Positions 8,817-17,562 of a DNA stretch of 64,000 nt are shown here, in pieces. The stretch is from an uncultured Draconibacterium sp. (GTDB taxonomy: Bacteria > Bacteroidota > Bacteroidia > Bacteroidales > Prolixibacteraceae): NCBI RefSeq assembly GCF_963674925.1, contig NZ_OY771647.1, positions 3,115,501 to 3,179,500 on the forward strand, written 5' to 3'. A program made the translations under genes and the position numbers. Positions within the stretch are counted from its first letter, which is position 1, and the number at the start of each line of letters is the position of its first letter. The notes below the pieces were generated by a model. It saw only the letters and a program-made list of their open reading frames with translations. It was not told where the DNA came from and searched no databases.

Positions 8817-9752
8817 ATGAACTCACGAAGGTCGTTTATAAAAATAACATCACTTGCTTCCATGGTTACTCTAACTGGTCTTAATCCTGTACTCGGGATG
8901 AGTAGTTTTGGATCCAATAGCAAAAGGAAGGTTTACATTTTTTCGAAACACATACAATGGTTGAGCTTTGAGGAAATGGCATTAACAGCCAAAGAAGTTG
9001 GTTTTGATGGAATAGACTTAACTGTTCGACCTAAAGGGCATGTTTTACCGGAACGTGTAAAAGAAGATCTGCCAAAAGCAATCAATGCAATAAAAAAGGC
9101 TGGTTTTAATGCTGACCGAATGACTACCGCCATAACAGATCCGGAAGATGCTTTAACCATTGATATTCTGGAAACTGCTGCAAGGGAAGGAATTAAAAAC
9201 TATAGACTCGGATGGTTCGCTTATAATCCGACTCTTTCTATTGAGGAGAACATCACTGGATTCAATCTTAAATTAAAAGGATTAGCAGAGCTTAATAAAA
9301 AACTGGGTTTGACTGCAGCTTATCAGAATCACGCTGGTGAAATGGCTGGAGGCCCTGTTTGGGATATGGGCTTGATGTTGGATGGGATTGATCCGAATTT
9401 GGTTGGAGTAAGATATGATATCAGGCATGCAACGGTTGAAGGAGGTACAGCATGGCCACTGGGAATGAAATTTCTTGCAGACAAAATCAATAGTTTCGAT
9501 GTAAAAGATTTTATCTGGAAGAAAACTGAAGGAACCTGGCGACCTTTTAATGTGCCGGTTGGTGAAGGAATGGTCAATTTCAAACGCTATTTCCAAATCA
9601 TCGATGAATTCACCATTAATGGCGATTTTACACTTCATCTGGAATATCCAATTGGTGGTGCCGAACATGGTGCTACAACACTTTCCTGTTCACCGGAAGA
9701 GGTAATAACAGCGATGAAAAAGGACCTGAAAACCTTGCGGAGTTTCTTATAA
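8817..9752 (+). CDS. Tat-exported sugar isomerase/epimerase-like TIM-barrel protein
   Basis: This 311-residue protein belongs to the AP-endonuclease-2/xylose-isomerase-like TIM-barrel family. The ATG at 8817 is preferred over a TTG two codons earlier. The N-terminus has a twin-arginine signal (SRRSFIK, then a hydrophobic stretch to about residue 28), so it should be exported folded. Barrel motifs include GFDGIDLTVRPKGHV, AYQNHAGEM, VGVRYDIRHATVEGG, SFDVKDF and LHLEYPIGG, which place the usual Glu, Asp and His metal ligands at strand ends. Such proteins isomerise or epimerise sugars in the periplasm, but the substrate here is unknown. The heparinase-fold lyase starts 13 bases downstream. This is not a standard step of alginate breakdown. 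Confidence 0.78.
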   Translation: MNSRRSFIKITSLASMVTLTGLNPVLGMSSFGSNSKRKVYIFSKHIQWLSFEEMALTAKEVGFDGIDLTVRPKGHVLPERVKEDLPKAINAIKKAGFNADRMTTAITDPEDALTIDILETAAREGIKNYRLGWFAYNPTLSIEENITGFNLKLKGLAELNKKLGLTAAYQNHAGEMAGGPVWDMGLMLDGIDPNLVGVRYDIRHATVEGGTAWPLGMKFLADKINSFDVKDFIWKKTEGTWRPFNVPVGEGMVNFKRYFQIIDEFTINGDFTLHLEYPIGGAEHGATTLSCSPEEVITAMKKDLKTLRSFL

Positions 9753-9765
9753 AAGACTAATCAAA

Positions 9766-12009
9766 ATGATTCAGAGATTTATATATAGTTGTTTGTTGCT
9801 TTTGCCTATTACTGTGTTTGCACAAAATAATGGGGTTGCCTACAATCAGGTGCCAACAAATGCAGAAATTATCGAATTGCTGGATGTTGATAACTACCCC
9901 GAATTAGAAGCTATACAAAACAATTACAAGCAAGGAAATACAGAACAAGCAATTGAAGAGCTTACAAGATATTTTAAGGAAAGATTCTCAGAACGCTATT
10001 TTTTCGATTGGAAAAACTTTGAAAATCGTTTCTCCGAATACAACCAAATGTATTCAAACCGCGAAGATTTTCATACAAAAGATGCGGAGAAACATTTGGA
10101 GTTATACCCTGCCAAAACACAATGGAAAATAGGTTTCGAAAACCTAAAAGGTGAAACGGTTACATCTTACCCGTATCGCCACTTAACACGTCAACACAAA
10201 GCGGGCAGTATAGCATTTTTGTACCACTATACCGGCGATAAAAAATACCTGGATTATATTCCGGATCAGGCTGCTTCATTAAACGCAGCTTTCAACAACA
10301 ATCAATTCGAAATTATTGAAGACGGAAATGGTGCGTATGAAGCGTATCGAGCCGGGAATCGTGTATGGAACTGGCTATTGGTTCATCAAATTCTTCTTGC
10401 GTCTGATGATTATTCAACCAGTCAGCAATTGGAGATGATTCGTACTTTTTTACACACGGCTGCAAAATTGTATCATCATAATCCTGTATATACCGAAGGG
10501 AACCATCAAACCCGCGGCATGAGTGCACTTGCTATGTTGGCATTTCTTTTTCCCGAGATTGAAGGTTCTGAGTTATGGAAAGAAAGATCATTGAACCGAT
10601 TGGAAGAACATTTGGAGAAAGAAATTTATGCTGATGGTTTTCAATTTGAACGTACAGTTCATTACCATATCGACGATATTGAAAACTATTTTTATCCTTA
10701 CCAGTTAGCCAAACTAAATAATATTGAATTAAAACCCATTTGGGAAACAAGAATAAAAGGGCTTTTTGATGTATTGCTTAAAATTGCCATGCCCAACAAA
10801 AAAGCCCCCGTTTTACAAGACGATACCGGTTCGCCATGGGCGGAATACAATGAGATTGATAATACTATGGCTTTGGGAGCTGTTTTATTTGGGGAACCCG
10901 ATTACGTTTATTTTGCTTCCTCAAAAGTCTCGGCAGAATATTACTGGTATCTAAAACCGGAACAGCAGGCCAGATTAAAATCAGTTCAAAAGAAAGAGCC
11001 ACAACTGGGATCGTGTGAACTTCCGGAAACTGGCTATTTTATTATGCGGAACGGGTGGAGTGATAATGATGTTTATGCCATTGTCTCGGCGGGATTAACC
11101 CCTGAAAAGCCTGATCATCAGCATGCCGATATGCTTGGATTGCAGCTTTATGCCTTTGGAAATGTTTTGTTGCCAAACTACCAGGTAAGGTACTATTTAC
11201 CCGATTTCCCGGAATTTAAAAATTCATGGGTAAAAAGCGTTGCCTTGCTCGATTCAATCCCTCAGGGGCGGGAATGGAAAGGAAACCAGGGCGGAAGCGG
11301 TTTTGGGAAGTTTCTAAATCTGCCCGAGCCAAATGTGTTGGCGTGGCAAAAAAATAAGGAATTCGATCTTTTTGTGGGAAGCCATAATGGATACGACAAA
11401 GAAGGTGTTAAAACTTACCGAACCGTAATTTTTGTAAAGGATGGTTTCTGGATTGTTCGCGATCAGTTTGTTGCAAACGGTGGAGAACATACAACACAAC
11501 AAGTTTGGCAGGGACATTACGATGAGGAAAAGGAAGGCACGCATATTCGTTCGGTATTTTCGAACGGAGCAGGACTGGAAATCATTCAGCTGGGCGGAAC
11601 TGCCGACAAAATTTCTAATGCATCGGCTCGCGGAAAAGGGAGAAGCGTTTTCCAAAAAAGCTTTCAAAACCAAACTTCGTGGACTACACTTTTATTTCCA
11701 TTCGAGAATTTTGAAGAGCGTTTGATGATCGATGATTACAACGAATTCAAAGCAAATGAATGGAACATTGTCTCAGGGATAAACAGCCCGGTTAAAACCA
11801 ACGCAAAACAGGTGATCTATAAAAAAGAAGACTTTATACTTCTGGAAGCAACAGAATTGACTGTTGGCGACAAAACAGTTTCTGTAAGCTCAAGAAGCGA
11901 TTTATGGGTGACGCTTAGAGAAGATAAATTGGAAATCACTAATTGTGGAATAATAGAGGTGGAGGTTAATAATACGCCGGTAAAACCAGGGGAAACAGTA
12001 TCATTATAA
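9766..12009 (+). CDS. Heparinase II/III-family polysaccharide lyase, specificity uncertain
   Basis: This 747-residue secreted protein has a signal peptide (about 1-19, ending VFAQ). An alpha/alpha-toroid (about 30-400) holds NPVYTEGNHQTRG, where an Asn-His pair is expected in the active site, and FQFERTVHYHID. A beta-sandwich heparinase II/III C-terminal domain (about 420-740) holds the DHQHADMLGLQLYAFG histidine motif. Families with this fold include PL12, PL15, PL17, PL21 and PL39, and several of them act on alginate. It differs clearly from the PL17 encoded at 14979. Context favours alginate or a related uronan. Its stop codon overlaps the next start (TAATG), indicating translational coupling with the transporter. 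Confidence 0.8.
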   Translation: MIQRFIYSCLLLLPITVFAQNNGVAYNQVPTNAEIIELLDVDNYPELEAIQNNYKQGNTEQAIEELTRYFKERFSERYFFDWKNFENRFSEYNQMYSNREDFHTKDAEKHLELYPAKTQWKIGFENLKGETVTSYPYRHLTRQHKAGSIAFLYHYTGDKKYLDYIPDQAASLNAAFNNNQFEIIEDGNGAYEAYRAGNRVWNWLLVHQILLASDDYSTSQQLEMIRTFLHTAAKLYHHNPVYTEGNHQTRGMSALAMLAFLFPEIEGSELWKERSLNRLEEHLEKEIYADGFQFERTVHYHIDDIENYFYPYQLAKLNNIELKPIWETRIKGLFDVLLKIAMPNKKAPVLQDDTGSPWAEYNEIDNTMALGAVLFGEPDYVYFASSKVSAEYYWYLKPEQQARLKSVQKKEPQLGSCELPETGYFIMRNGWSDNDVYAIVSAGLTPEKPDHQHADMLGLQLYAFGNVLLPNYQVRYYLPDFPEFKNSWVKSVALLDSIPQGREWKGNQGGSGFGKFLNLPEPNVLAWQKNKEFDLFVGSHNGYDKEGVKTYRTVIFVKDGFWIVRDQFVANGGEHTTQQVWQGHYDEEKEGTHIRSVFSNGAGLEIIQLGGTADKISNASARGKGRSVFQKSFQNQTSWTTLLFPFENFEERLMIDDYNEFKANEWNIVSGINSPVKTNAKQVIYKKEDFILLEATELTVGDKTVSVSSRSDLWVTLREDKLEITNCGIIEVEVNNTPVKPGETVSL

Positions 12010-13283
12010 TGAGGGAAACAAAGGTAAATAGAACCATATTACAAAAGATAGCCGCGCTAATACTGTCTTTTGGACCGGGCATTTTTGCCATTGGGTATAC
12101 CATTGGTACTGGTAGCGTAACATCGATGATCGTTGCCGGTAGCAGCTTTGGTATGCAATTGCTTTGGGTGTTGTTGTTTAGTTGTATTTTCTCTGGAGTA
12201 TTAATTTATACTTATGGAAAATATACCCTGGTAACCGGCGAAACCGCATTGTTTGGATTTAAAAATCATTTCAAAGCAGGAAAACTTATCGCCATTCTTA
12301 TAATTATTGGAATCACATTTGGGCAGTGGAATTCGCTAACTGGAATTCTTGGGATCTCCGCTAACATGATTTATGAAATTGTTGCTTTGTATTATCCGTC
12401 AATTAGCAGTTCAGAATACCAGGTAGTTTTAGGAATTGCTATTGTTATAATGATAACCTTCTATGGTTTACTGATGGTTGGAAAATACACCTTCTTCGAG
12501 AAAGTTTTAGTGATTTTTGTAACTATCATGGGAGTGTCGTTTATTGCCTCGTTACTTTTTGTGTTTCCGCAGCCAACAGAAATTATCGGGGGACTTATCC
12601 CGTCAATTCCCGATGTGGAAGGAGGCCAGATGTTAACAGCTGCTTTCGTGGGGACAACCATGGCAGCAGCCACTTTTCTTTCACGTCCGCTTTTTGTGCT
12701 AGGAAAAGGCTGGACAATTAAAGATTTAACAAAACAGAAGAACGATTCGATAACCGCAGCTATTTTGGTTTTTATTATCAGCGGATCTATTATGGCAGTG
12801 GCCAGTGGTGCACTTTACCACGAAGGGAAAGTAGTAACCAAGGTACTCGATATGGTAAATACGCTTGAACCTATTGCAGGGCGTTTCGCACTTACCATTT
12901 TTGTTTTCGGAACACTTAGTGCCGGACTTTCATCAATTTTCCCGTGTCTGATGATTGCTCCATTATTATTGGCCGATTATCAGGAAGGGAAATTAGACAC
13001 CAATTCAAAACAGTTCAGAATTGTTACCGCCATTGCAGCGTTGGTTGCTTTGTGGGTCCCCATTGCCGGAGAAAATCCTATACAAGCTCAAATTCTAACT
13101 CAGGTTTTTAATGTATTTGTATTGCCATTGGTAATTGTCGGAATAATTATTCTGGCTAACAATAAAAAACGAATGGGTACGCACAAAATAGGTGCTTTTG
13201 TTAATGCCGGCCTTGTATTGGCACTGGTCTTTTCATTAATCATATCGTACAATGGCGCTGCCGCCGTTTTAAATTATTTCTAA
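12009..13283 (+). CDS. Nramp-superfamily transporter lacking the metal-site motifs
   Basis: This 424-residue inner-membrane protein has about 11 hydrophobic segments. The opening GPGIFAIGYTIGTGSVTSMI and overall pattern resemble Nramp (LeuT-fold) transporters. The usual metal-binding signatures are absent: TM1 reads YTIGTGSV where metal transporters have DPGN, and the TM6-like segment reads GTTMAAATF where they have MPH. It is therefore unlikely to carry Mn or Fe by the known mechanism. Sitting between two lyases, with a one-base overlap upstream and a 3-base gap downstream, it is more likely a carrier for a sugar acid or oligomer. The family assignment is by pattern and the substrate is inferred. 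Confidence 0.65.
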   Translation: MRETKVNRTILQKIAALILSFGPGIFAIGYTIGTGSVTSMIVAGSSFGMQLLWVLLFSCIFSGVLIYTYGKYTLVTGETALFGFKNHFKAGKLIAILIIIGITFGQWNSLTGILGISANMIYEIVALYYPSISSSEYQVVLGIAIVIMITFYGLLMVGKYTFFEKVLVIFVTIMGVSFIASLLFVFPQPTEIIGGLIPSIPDVEGGQMLTAAFVGTTMAAATFLSRPLFVLGKGWTIKDLTKQKNDSITAAILVFIISGSIMAVASGALYHEGKVVTKVLDMVNTLEPIAGRFALTIFVFGTLSAGLSSIFPCLMIAPLLLADYQEGKLDTNSKQFRIVTAIAALVALWVPIAGENPIQAQILTQVFNVFVLPLVIVGIIILANNKKRMGTHKIGAFVNAGLVLALVFSLIISYNGAAAVLNYF

Positions 13284-13286
13284 GAA

Positions 13287-14972
13287 ATGAAACTAGTAAG
13301 ATACATACTTATAATATTAATAATGCTTCGGGTGGCAATACCTGCAAATGCCGAAGTTTATAGGGTAAGCACCAAAAATCAGTTTGATGATGCAGTAGCT
13401 TCTGTTTTACCCGGCGATACTGTATTATTGGCTGCACAGCAATGGGATGATGTAGAGCTGGAGTTTAAAGGCGAAGGAAGCGAAAATGCTCCGATTGTAT
13501 TCGGTGCCGAAACGCTCGGTCAAACCATCTTTACCGGAAATAGCCGTATTGAGATTAGTGGAAATTGGTTGGAAGTTCGCGACTTCATTTTCCGTGATGG
13601 TGATATTATCGAAAGCGGTTCCATTATCGCTTTTCGTAACGCTTCTTCATCGCTTGCACACAATTGTCGTTTAACAAATGTTACTGTTGAAAATTATAAT
13701 CCAGCTAACGGAAGTATTGATACAAAATATGTTTCGCTTTACGGAACCTATAATCGTGTTGACCATTGCAGCTTCTCCGGAAAAACAAACTCAGGAGCAA
13801 CTTTTGTTGTTTGGCTCGATGAAACACCCGATTATCATTTAATCGACCATAACTATTTTGGCTCGCGACAAGATTTGGGTGAAAACGGTGGCGAAACCAT
13901 TAGAATTGGAACCAGTGATTGGGAAAGATACAATTCGAATTGTGTGGTAGAATACAACCTTTTTGATGAATGTGATGGCGAGATTGAAATCATTTCGAAT
14001 AAATCGGTTGGAAACCACTATCGTTACAACACTTTCGATAATTGCGAGGGAACGTTAACACTTCGTCACGGCTCGGATTGCTGGGTGTATGGCAACTTCT
14101 TTTTTGGCGATGAAGAAAAAGATTGTGGTGGTATTCGTTTGATTGGCCCGGGGCACAGGGTGTATAACAATTACCTGGAAAACCTGGAAGGAACATCATA
14201 CCGTGCAGCCATTTGTTTGGTTAACGGAGTTCCCGATTCTCCTGCAAACAGGTATCGTCAGGTGGAGGATGCCAGAGTCGGCTTTAATACCATTGTAAAT
14301 TGTAAAGAACCATTTGCAATTGGTGCTGGTGTAGATGAAGAAAAGTCGCTTGCACCCATAACTTCATTTATCGAAAACAATTTGATTGTTTCAAAAGCAG
14401 GACGTGATCTGGTAAAAGTTTATAGTACCGCAGATGGAGTTGACTGGAAGGGGAATTATACCGATGCTGAAACTATTGGAGTTTCTGCCGATGGTTTCAT
14501 TCAAACTGAACTTCCGATGGTTTTGGATGGAAAAATGAACAGACCAAGCTCTGAGAATCCTGTAATTGGAGCGGCAGTTTCTGGTGTATTTGATACAATA
14601 TCGGTTGACATTGACGGGCAAACCCGGCCAGAAACAGCAAAAGACGTAGGTTGTGACCAACTTTCGAATGAGGAAATAATGATTTTTCCGGTTACAAAAT
14701 CTGATGTTGGTGCTAACTACGATTTACCCACCTATTTGTCAATAATAGAAAAACCAAATTATAAGATATCAGTAACACAAGGTGCATTAAACGTAAACTT
14801 TGAAAACGAGGGTAAGCGTATCATATCGCTTTATTCGGTATCCGGAAAGTTGCTTTCTACTTCTCAGGTTTATGCTCAAACATTCAATCAAATGGTAAGT
14901 CAGTTTCCTCATTTTCTGATTGTAGAGATTCGTGAACCTGGTAGTAAATACGCAGTAAAACTAATTCAATAA
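13287..14972 (+). CDS. PL6 alginate lyase with type IX secretion C-terminal domain
   Basis: This 561-residue PL6 (chondroitinase-B-like) right-handed beta-helix lyase has a signal peptide (about 1-22, ending ANA). The catalytic Lys239 in ISNKS and Arg260 in TLRHG are 21 residues apart, the same spacing as the Lys/Arg pair of the characterised enzyme AlyGC. Acidic residues of the calcium site (GGETIRIG, GEIEII) are present. The C-terminal 75 residues read as a T9SS sorting domain (SLYSVSGKLLSTSQV ... YAVKLIQ). The enzyme is therefore probably exported by type IX secretion and released or surface-attached, unlike the lipoprotein lyases nearby. It cleaves alginate. The PL17 gene follows after 6 bases. 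Confidence 0.9.
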   Translation: MKLVRYILIILIMLRVAIPANAEVYRVSTKNQFDDAVASVLPGDTVLLAAQQWDDVELEFKGEGSENAPIVFGAETLGQTIFTGNSRIEISGNWLEVRDFIFRDGDIIESGSIIAFRNASSSLAHNCRLTNVTVENYNPANGSIDTKYVSLYGTYNRVDHCSFSGKTNSGATFVVWLDETPDYHLIDHNYFGSRQDLGENGGETIRIGTSDWERYNSNCVVEYNLFDECDGEIEIISNKSVGNHYRYNTFDNCEGTLTLRHGSDCWVYGNFFFGDEEKDCGGIRLIGPGHRVYNNYLENLEGTSYRAAICLVNGVPDSPANRYRQVEDARVGFNTIVNCKEPFAIGAGVDEEKSLAPITSFIENNLIVSKAGRDLVKVYSTADGVDWKGNYTDAETIGVSADGFIQTELPMVLDGKMNRPSSENPVIGAAVSGVFDTISVDIDGQTRPETAKDVGCDQLSNEEIMIFPVTKSDVGANYDLPTYLSIIEKPNYKISVTQGALNVNFENEGKRIISLYSVSGKLLSTSQVYAQTFNQMVSQFPHFLIVEIREPGSKYAVKLIQ

Positions 14973-14978
14973 AAAGCG

Positions 14979-17180
14979 ATGAAAAACATTCACATTTACA
15001 TATTGCTTTTACTTTTTATCGTTCTTTTTTCTTGTAAGAAAAAGGAAGCAGTAATAGCCGGAAATGAAGTTTTTCCAAGGCTTATTATGCAAAAAGAAGA
15101 TGTTTCGGGTATCGTTGATGGTTTGCAAAAATATCCTTTGCTACAATCGTCATATGAGGATGCAAAAGAAATTGCGGATAAAGCAATAGAGGCCGGCATT
15201 GTAGTCCCTTTTCCAAAAGATCCTGGCGGTGGTTATTCACACGAAAAACACAAACGGAATTACATAGAAATGTATAATTCCGGACTTGTATATCAGCTAT
15301 GTGGCGATGAAAAATATGCGGTGTTCGTGCGCGATATGCTGAATGAATATGCAGCCCTTTACCCAACGCTGGGTATTCATCCTATGAAGAAGAACCAGTC
15401 CCCCGGGAAATTGTTTTGGCAGGGATTAAACGAGTCGGTTTGGCTGGTGTATACTATTCAGGCTTATGATTGTATTCACGAATTTCTAACGGTGGAAGAA
15501 AGAGCCAACATTGAAAACAATCTTTTTAGAAACGTAGTTAAATTTTTTACTGAAGAAGATAAATATTCATTCGATCGAGTGCACAACCACGGAACCTGGG
15601 CGGTTGCCGGAGTAGGTATGACCGGAATGGTTTTGGGAGATTCCGTATTGGTACAAAAGGCATTGTACAGCACAAAACTGGATGGTTCAGGCGGATTCTT
15701 CAAACAAATTGATGAGCTGTTTTCGCCCGATGGATACTATGCAGAAGGACCATATTACCAGCGTTATGCATTATTGCCATTTATTGTTTTTGCGCAGGCG
15801 TTGGACAATAATCTTCCTGAATTAAAAATATTTGAATATAAAAACGGTGTACTGCCAAAAGCCGTTACTACTGTTCTGCAATTAACAAATTCCGACGGAC
15901 GATTTTACCCTATAAACGATGCAATTAAGGAAAAATCGTGGCTGACCCCGGAATTGGTATTCGGAACCGATATTGTTTATAAGCTCACAGAAAACCCAAC
16001 ACTGCTCGATGTGGCTGAACACCACGGTAAAGTAATGTTAAGTGCCCAGGGTTTGGCTGTAGCAAAAGCGATTGCCGAAGATAAAACGCAAAAATTTGAG
16101 CGCAAGTCAATGATTATACGTGATGGGGCCAATGGCGATAAAGGTGGTTTGGCTTTACTTCGTTTAGGCGAAAGTGAGCATCAGACATCAGTGTTGTTTA
16201 AATTCTCTTCGCAGGGAATGGGACACGGGCATTTCGATCGTCTTGGAATAAACCTGTACGACAAAGGACAGGAAATAATACCCGATTATGGCGCAGCCCG
16301 TTTCCTGAATGTTGCCGCAAAAGAAGGCGGACGTTATCTTCCAGAAAATAAAACATGGGCAAATCAAACAATTGCACATAATACACTGGTTATTAATGAA
16401 CGATCAAACTTCAACGGAAAGTTAGGAAAAGCAGAGGAAAGCAGTCCGAAATTGGTTTTTGCCGACCTTGATAATCCGACAGTACAAATTGTATCGGCTA
16501 TCGACGAAAATTGTTATGAAGGCGTTTCTTTAAACCGTGTTCTGGCATTGCTGGAAGTAGAAGGCCGGACCTATTTAATCGACTTATTCAATATTAAAAA
16601 CGAAAAAAGTAGTCAATTCGATCTTCCGGTGTATTTCAACGGACAAATTATTGATTCCAACTTCAAATATACCAGGCTAAATCAATATAAAGTTCTGGGA
16701 AAAGAAAATGGTTATCAGCATTTAATTGTTGATGCTGAAGCTGGAAGTTTACCTCATACAGCCAGTATTTCATGGATGAAAGGAACCGGATTTTATACCG
16801 TTTCAACTTTGACTGGTTCAAAAGACGAATTTTTTGTAACACGTCTTGGTGCTAATGATCCGAATTATAACCTCCGTAACCAAATGGGAATGTTGTTTCG
16901 GTTCCCGAATTCGAAAAACAAAAAACTGCTTACCGTTTACGAAATGCACGGGAATTATAACCCGGCCAGTGAAGCCGTGCTGAATTCTGAAGGATCTGTA
17001 AGCGAACTTCAACTTATAGAAGGTGATGACGAAAAAGTGGCCGTGATTCTACGCTTAAAAAATGATAAAAAAATAGAACTTCTGCTTGATTTAAGTTTTG
17101 CAAACATGAGCAAAAATACAATTCAGGTAGAAGGTAATACGATAGATTGGGAAGGAAATTATAAAGTAATAACAAATTAA
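14979..17180 (+). CDS. PL17 oligoalginate lyase, lipoprotein
   Basis: This 733-residue lipoprotein (LFSC, Cys19) is an exo-acting oligoalginate lyase. It has an alpha/alpha-toroid followed by a heparinase II/III beta-sandwich. The PL17 active-site set is intact: Asn203 and His204 in VHNHGTWAVAG, the tyrosines of YYAEGPYYQRYA (about 253-263), and the histidines of GMGHGHFDRLG (about 413-422). In characterised PL17 enzymes these correspond to N201, H202, Y258 and H413. It releases unsaturated mannuronate-type monomers from alginate oligomers, probably in the periplasm. KdgF, the next enzyme of the pathway, is encoded 11 bases downstream. Confidence 0.94.
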   Translation: MKNIHIYILLLLFIVLFSCKKKEAVIAGNEVFPRLIMQKEDVSGIVDGLQKYPLLQSSYEDAKEIADKAIEAGIVVPFPKDPGGGYSHEKHKRNYIEMYNSGLVYQLCGDEKYAVFVRDMLNEYAALYPTLGIHPMKKNQSPGKLFWQGLNESVWLVYTIQAYDCIHEFLTVEERANIENNLFRNVVKFFTEEDKYSFDRVHNHGTWAVAGVGMTGMVLGDSVLVQKALYSTKLDGSGGFFKQIDELFSPDGYYAEGPYYQRYALLPFIVFAQALDNNLPELKIFEYKNGVLPKAVTTVLQLTNSDGRFYPINDAIKEKSWLTPELVFGTDIVYKLTENPTLLDVAEHHGKVMLSAQGLAVAKAIAEDKTQKFERKSMIIRDGANGDKGGLALLRLGESEHQTSVLFKFSSQGMGHGHFDRLGINLYDKGQEIIPDYGAARFLNVAAKEGGRYLPENKTWANQTIAHNTLVINERSNFNGKLGKAEESSPKLVFADLDNPTVQIVSAIDENCYEGVSLNRVLALLEVEGRTYLIDLFNIKNEKSSQFDLPVYFNGQIIDSNFKYTRLNQYKVLGKENGYQHLIVDAEAGSLPHTASISWMKGTGFYTVSTLTGSKDEFFVTRLGANDPNYNLRNQMGMLFRFPNSKNKKLLTVYEMHGNYNPASEAVLNSEGSVSELQLIEGDDEKVAVILRLKNDKKIELLLDLSFANMSKNTIQVEGNTIDWEGNYKVITN

Positions 17181-17191
17181 AATAGACGATT

Positions 17192-17557
17192 ATGGCAAGC
17201 GAAAAATTTATTAAGAACAGTGAGAGTTGGGAAAATCTTGGTGGCGGTGTATCTCGTCAGTTTCAAGGTTGGGATAACCAGATTATGATGGTGAAAGTAA
17301 AGTTTGAAAAGGGGGCAGAAGGTGCTCCGCATCAGCACTTTCATACACAGGCAACCTATTGTGCTGCAGGTAAATTTGAATTCGTTATTGACGGCGAAAA
17401 AAGTATTATTGAAGCCGGAGAGGGAGTTTACATTGCTCCAAACTTATTACACAGTGCAGTGTGTTTAGAAGCCGGTATTTTAATCGATGTATTTAGTCCG
17501 GTGCGCGAAGATTTCCTTGATGGAAGTGGTGTTTCGTATTTCGGAGATAAAAAATAG
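17192..17557 (+). CDS. kdgF: KdgF cupin, unsaturated-uronate linearising enzyme
   Basis: This 121-residue single-domain cupin has no signal peptide. Metal-binding residues are visible in the order His47, His49, (His51), Gln53 and His87 (APHQHFHTQ ... NLLHSAV), which is the KdgF pattern. KdgF speeds conversion of 4,5-unsaturated uronate monomers, released by lyases such as PL17, into the linear keto sugar DEH. Its gene is 11 bases after PL17 and 5 bases before an ExuT-like MFS carrier, an arrangement that fits lyase, KdgF and uptake acting in succession. Enzyme location (cytoplasm) is inferred from the lack of a signal. Confidence 0.9.
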   Translation: MASEKFIKNSESWENLGGGVSRQFQGWDNQIMMVKVKFEKGAEGAPHQHFHTQATYCAAGKFEFVIDGEKSIIEAGEGVYIAPNLLHSAVCLEAGILIDVFSPVREDFLDGSGVSYFGDKK

Positions 17558-17562
17558 AAATT

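Noticed and set aside
9282..9668. 128-codon minus-strand frame inside the TIM-barrel gene
   Set aside because: It is antisense to conserved barrel motifs, has no recognisable domain and no promoter.
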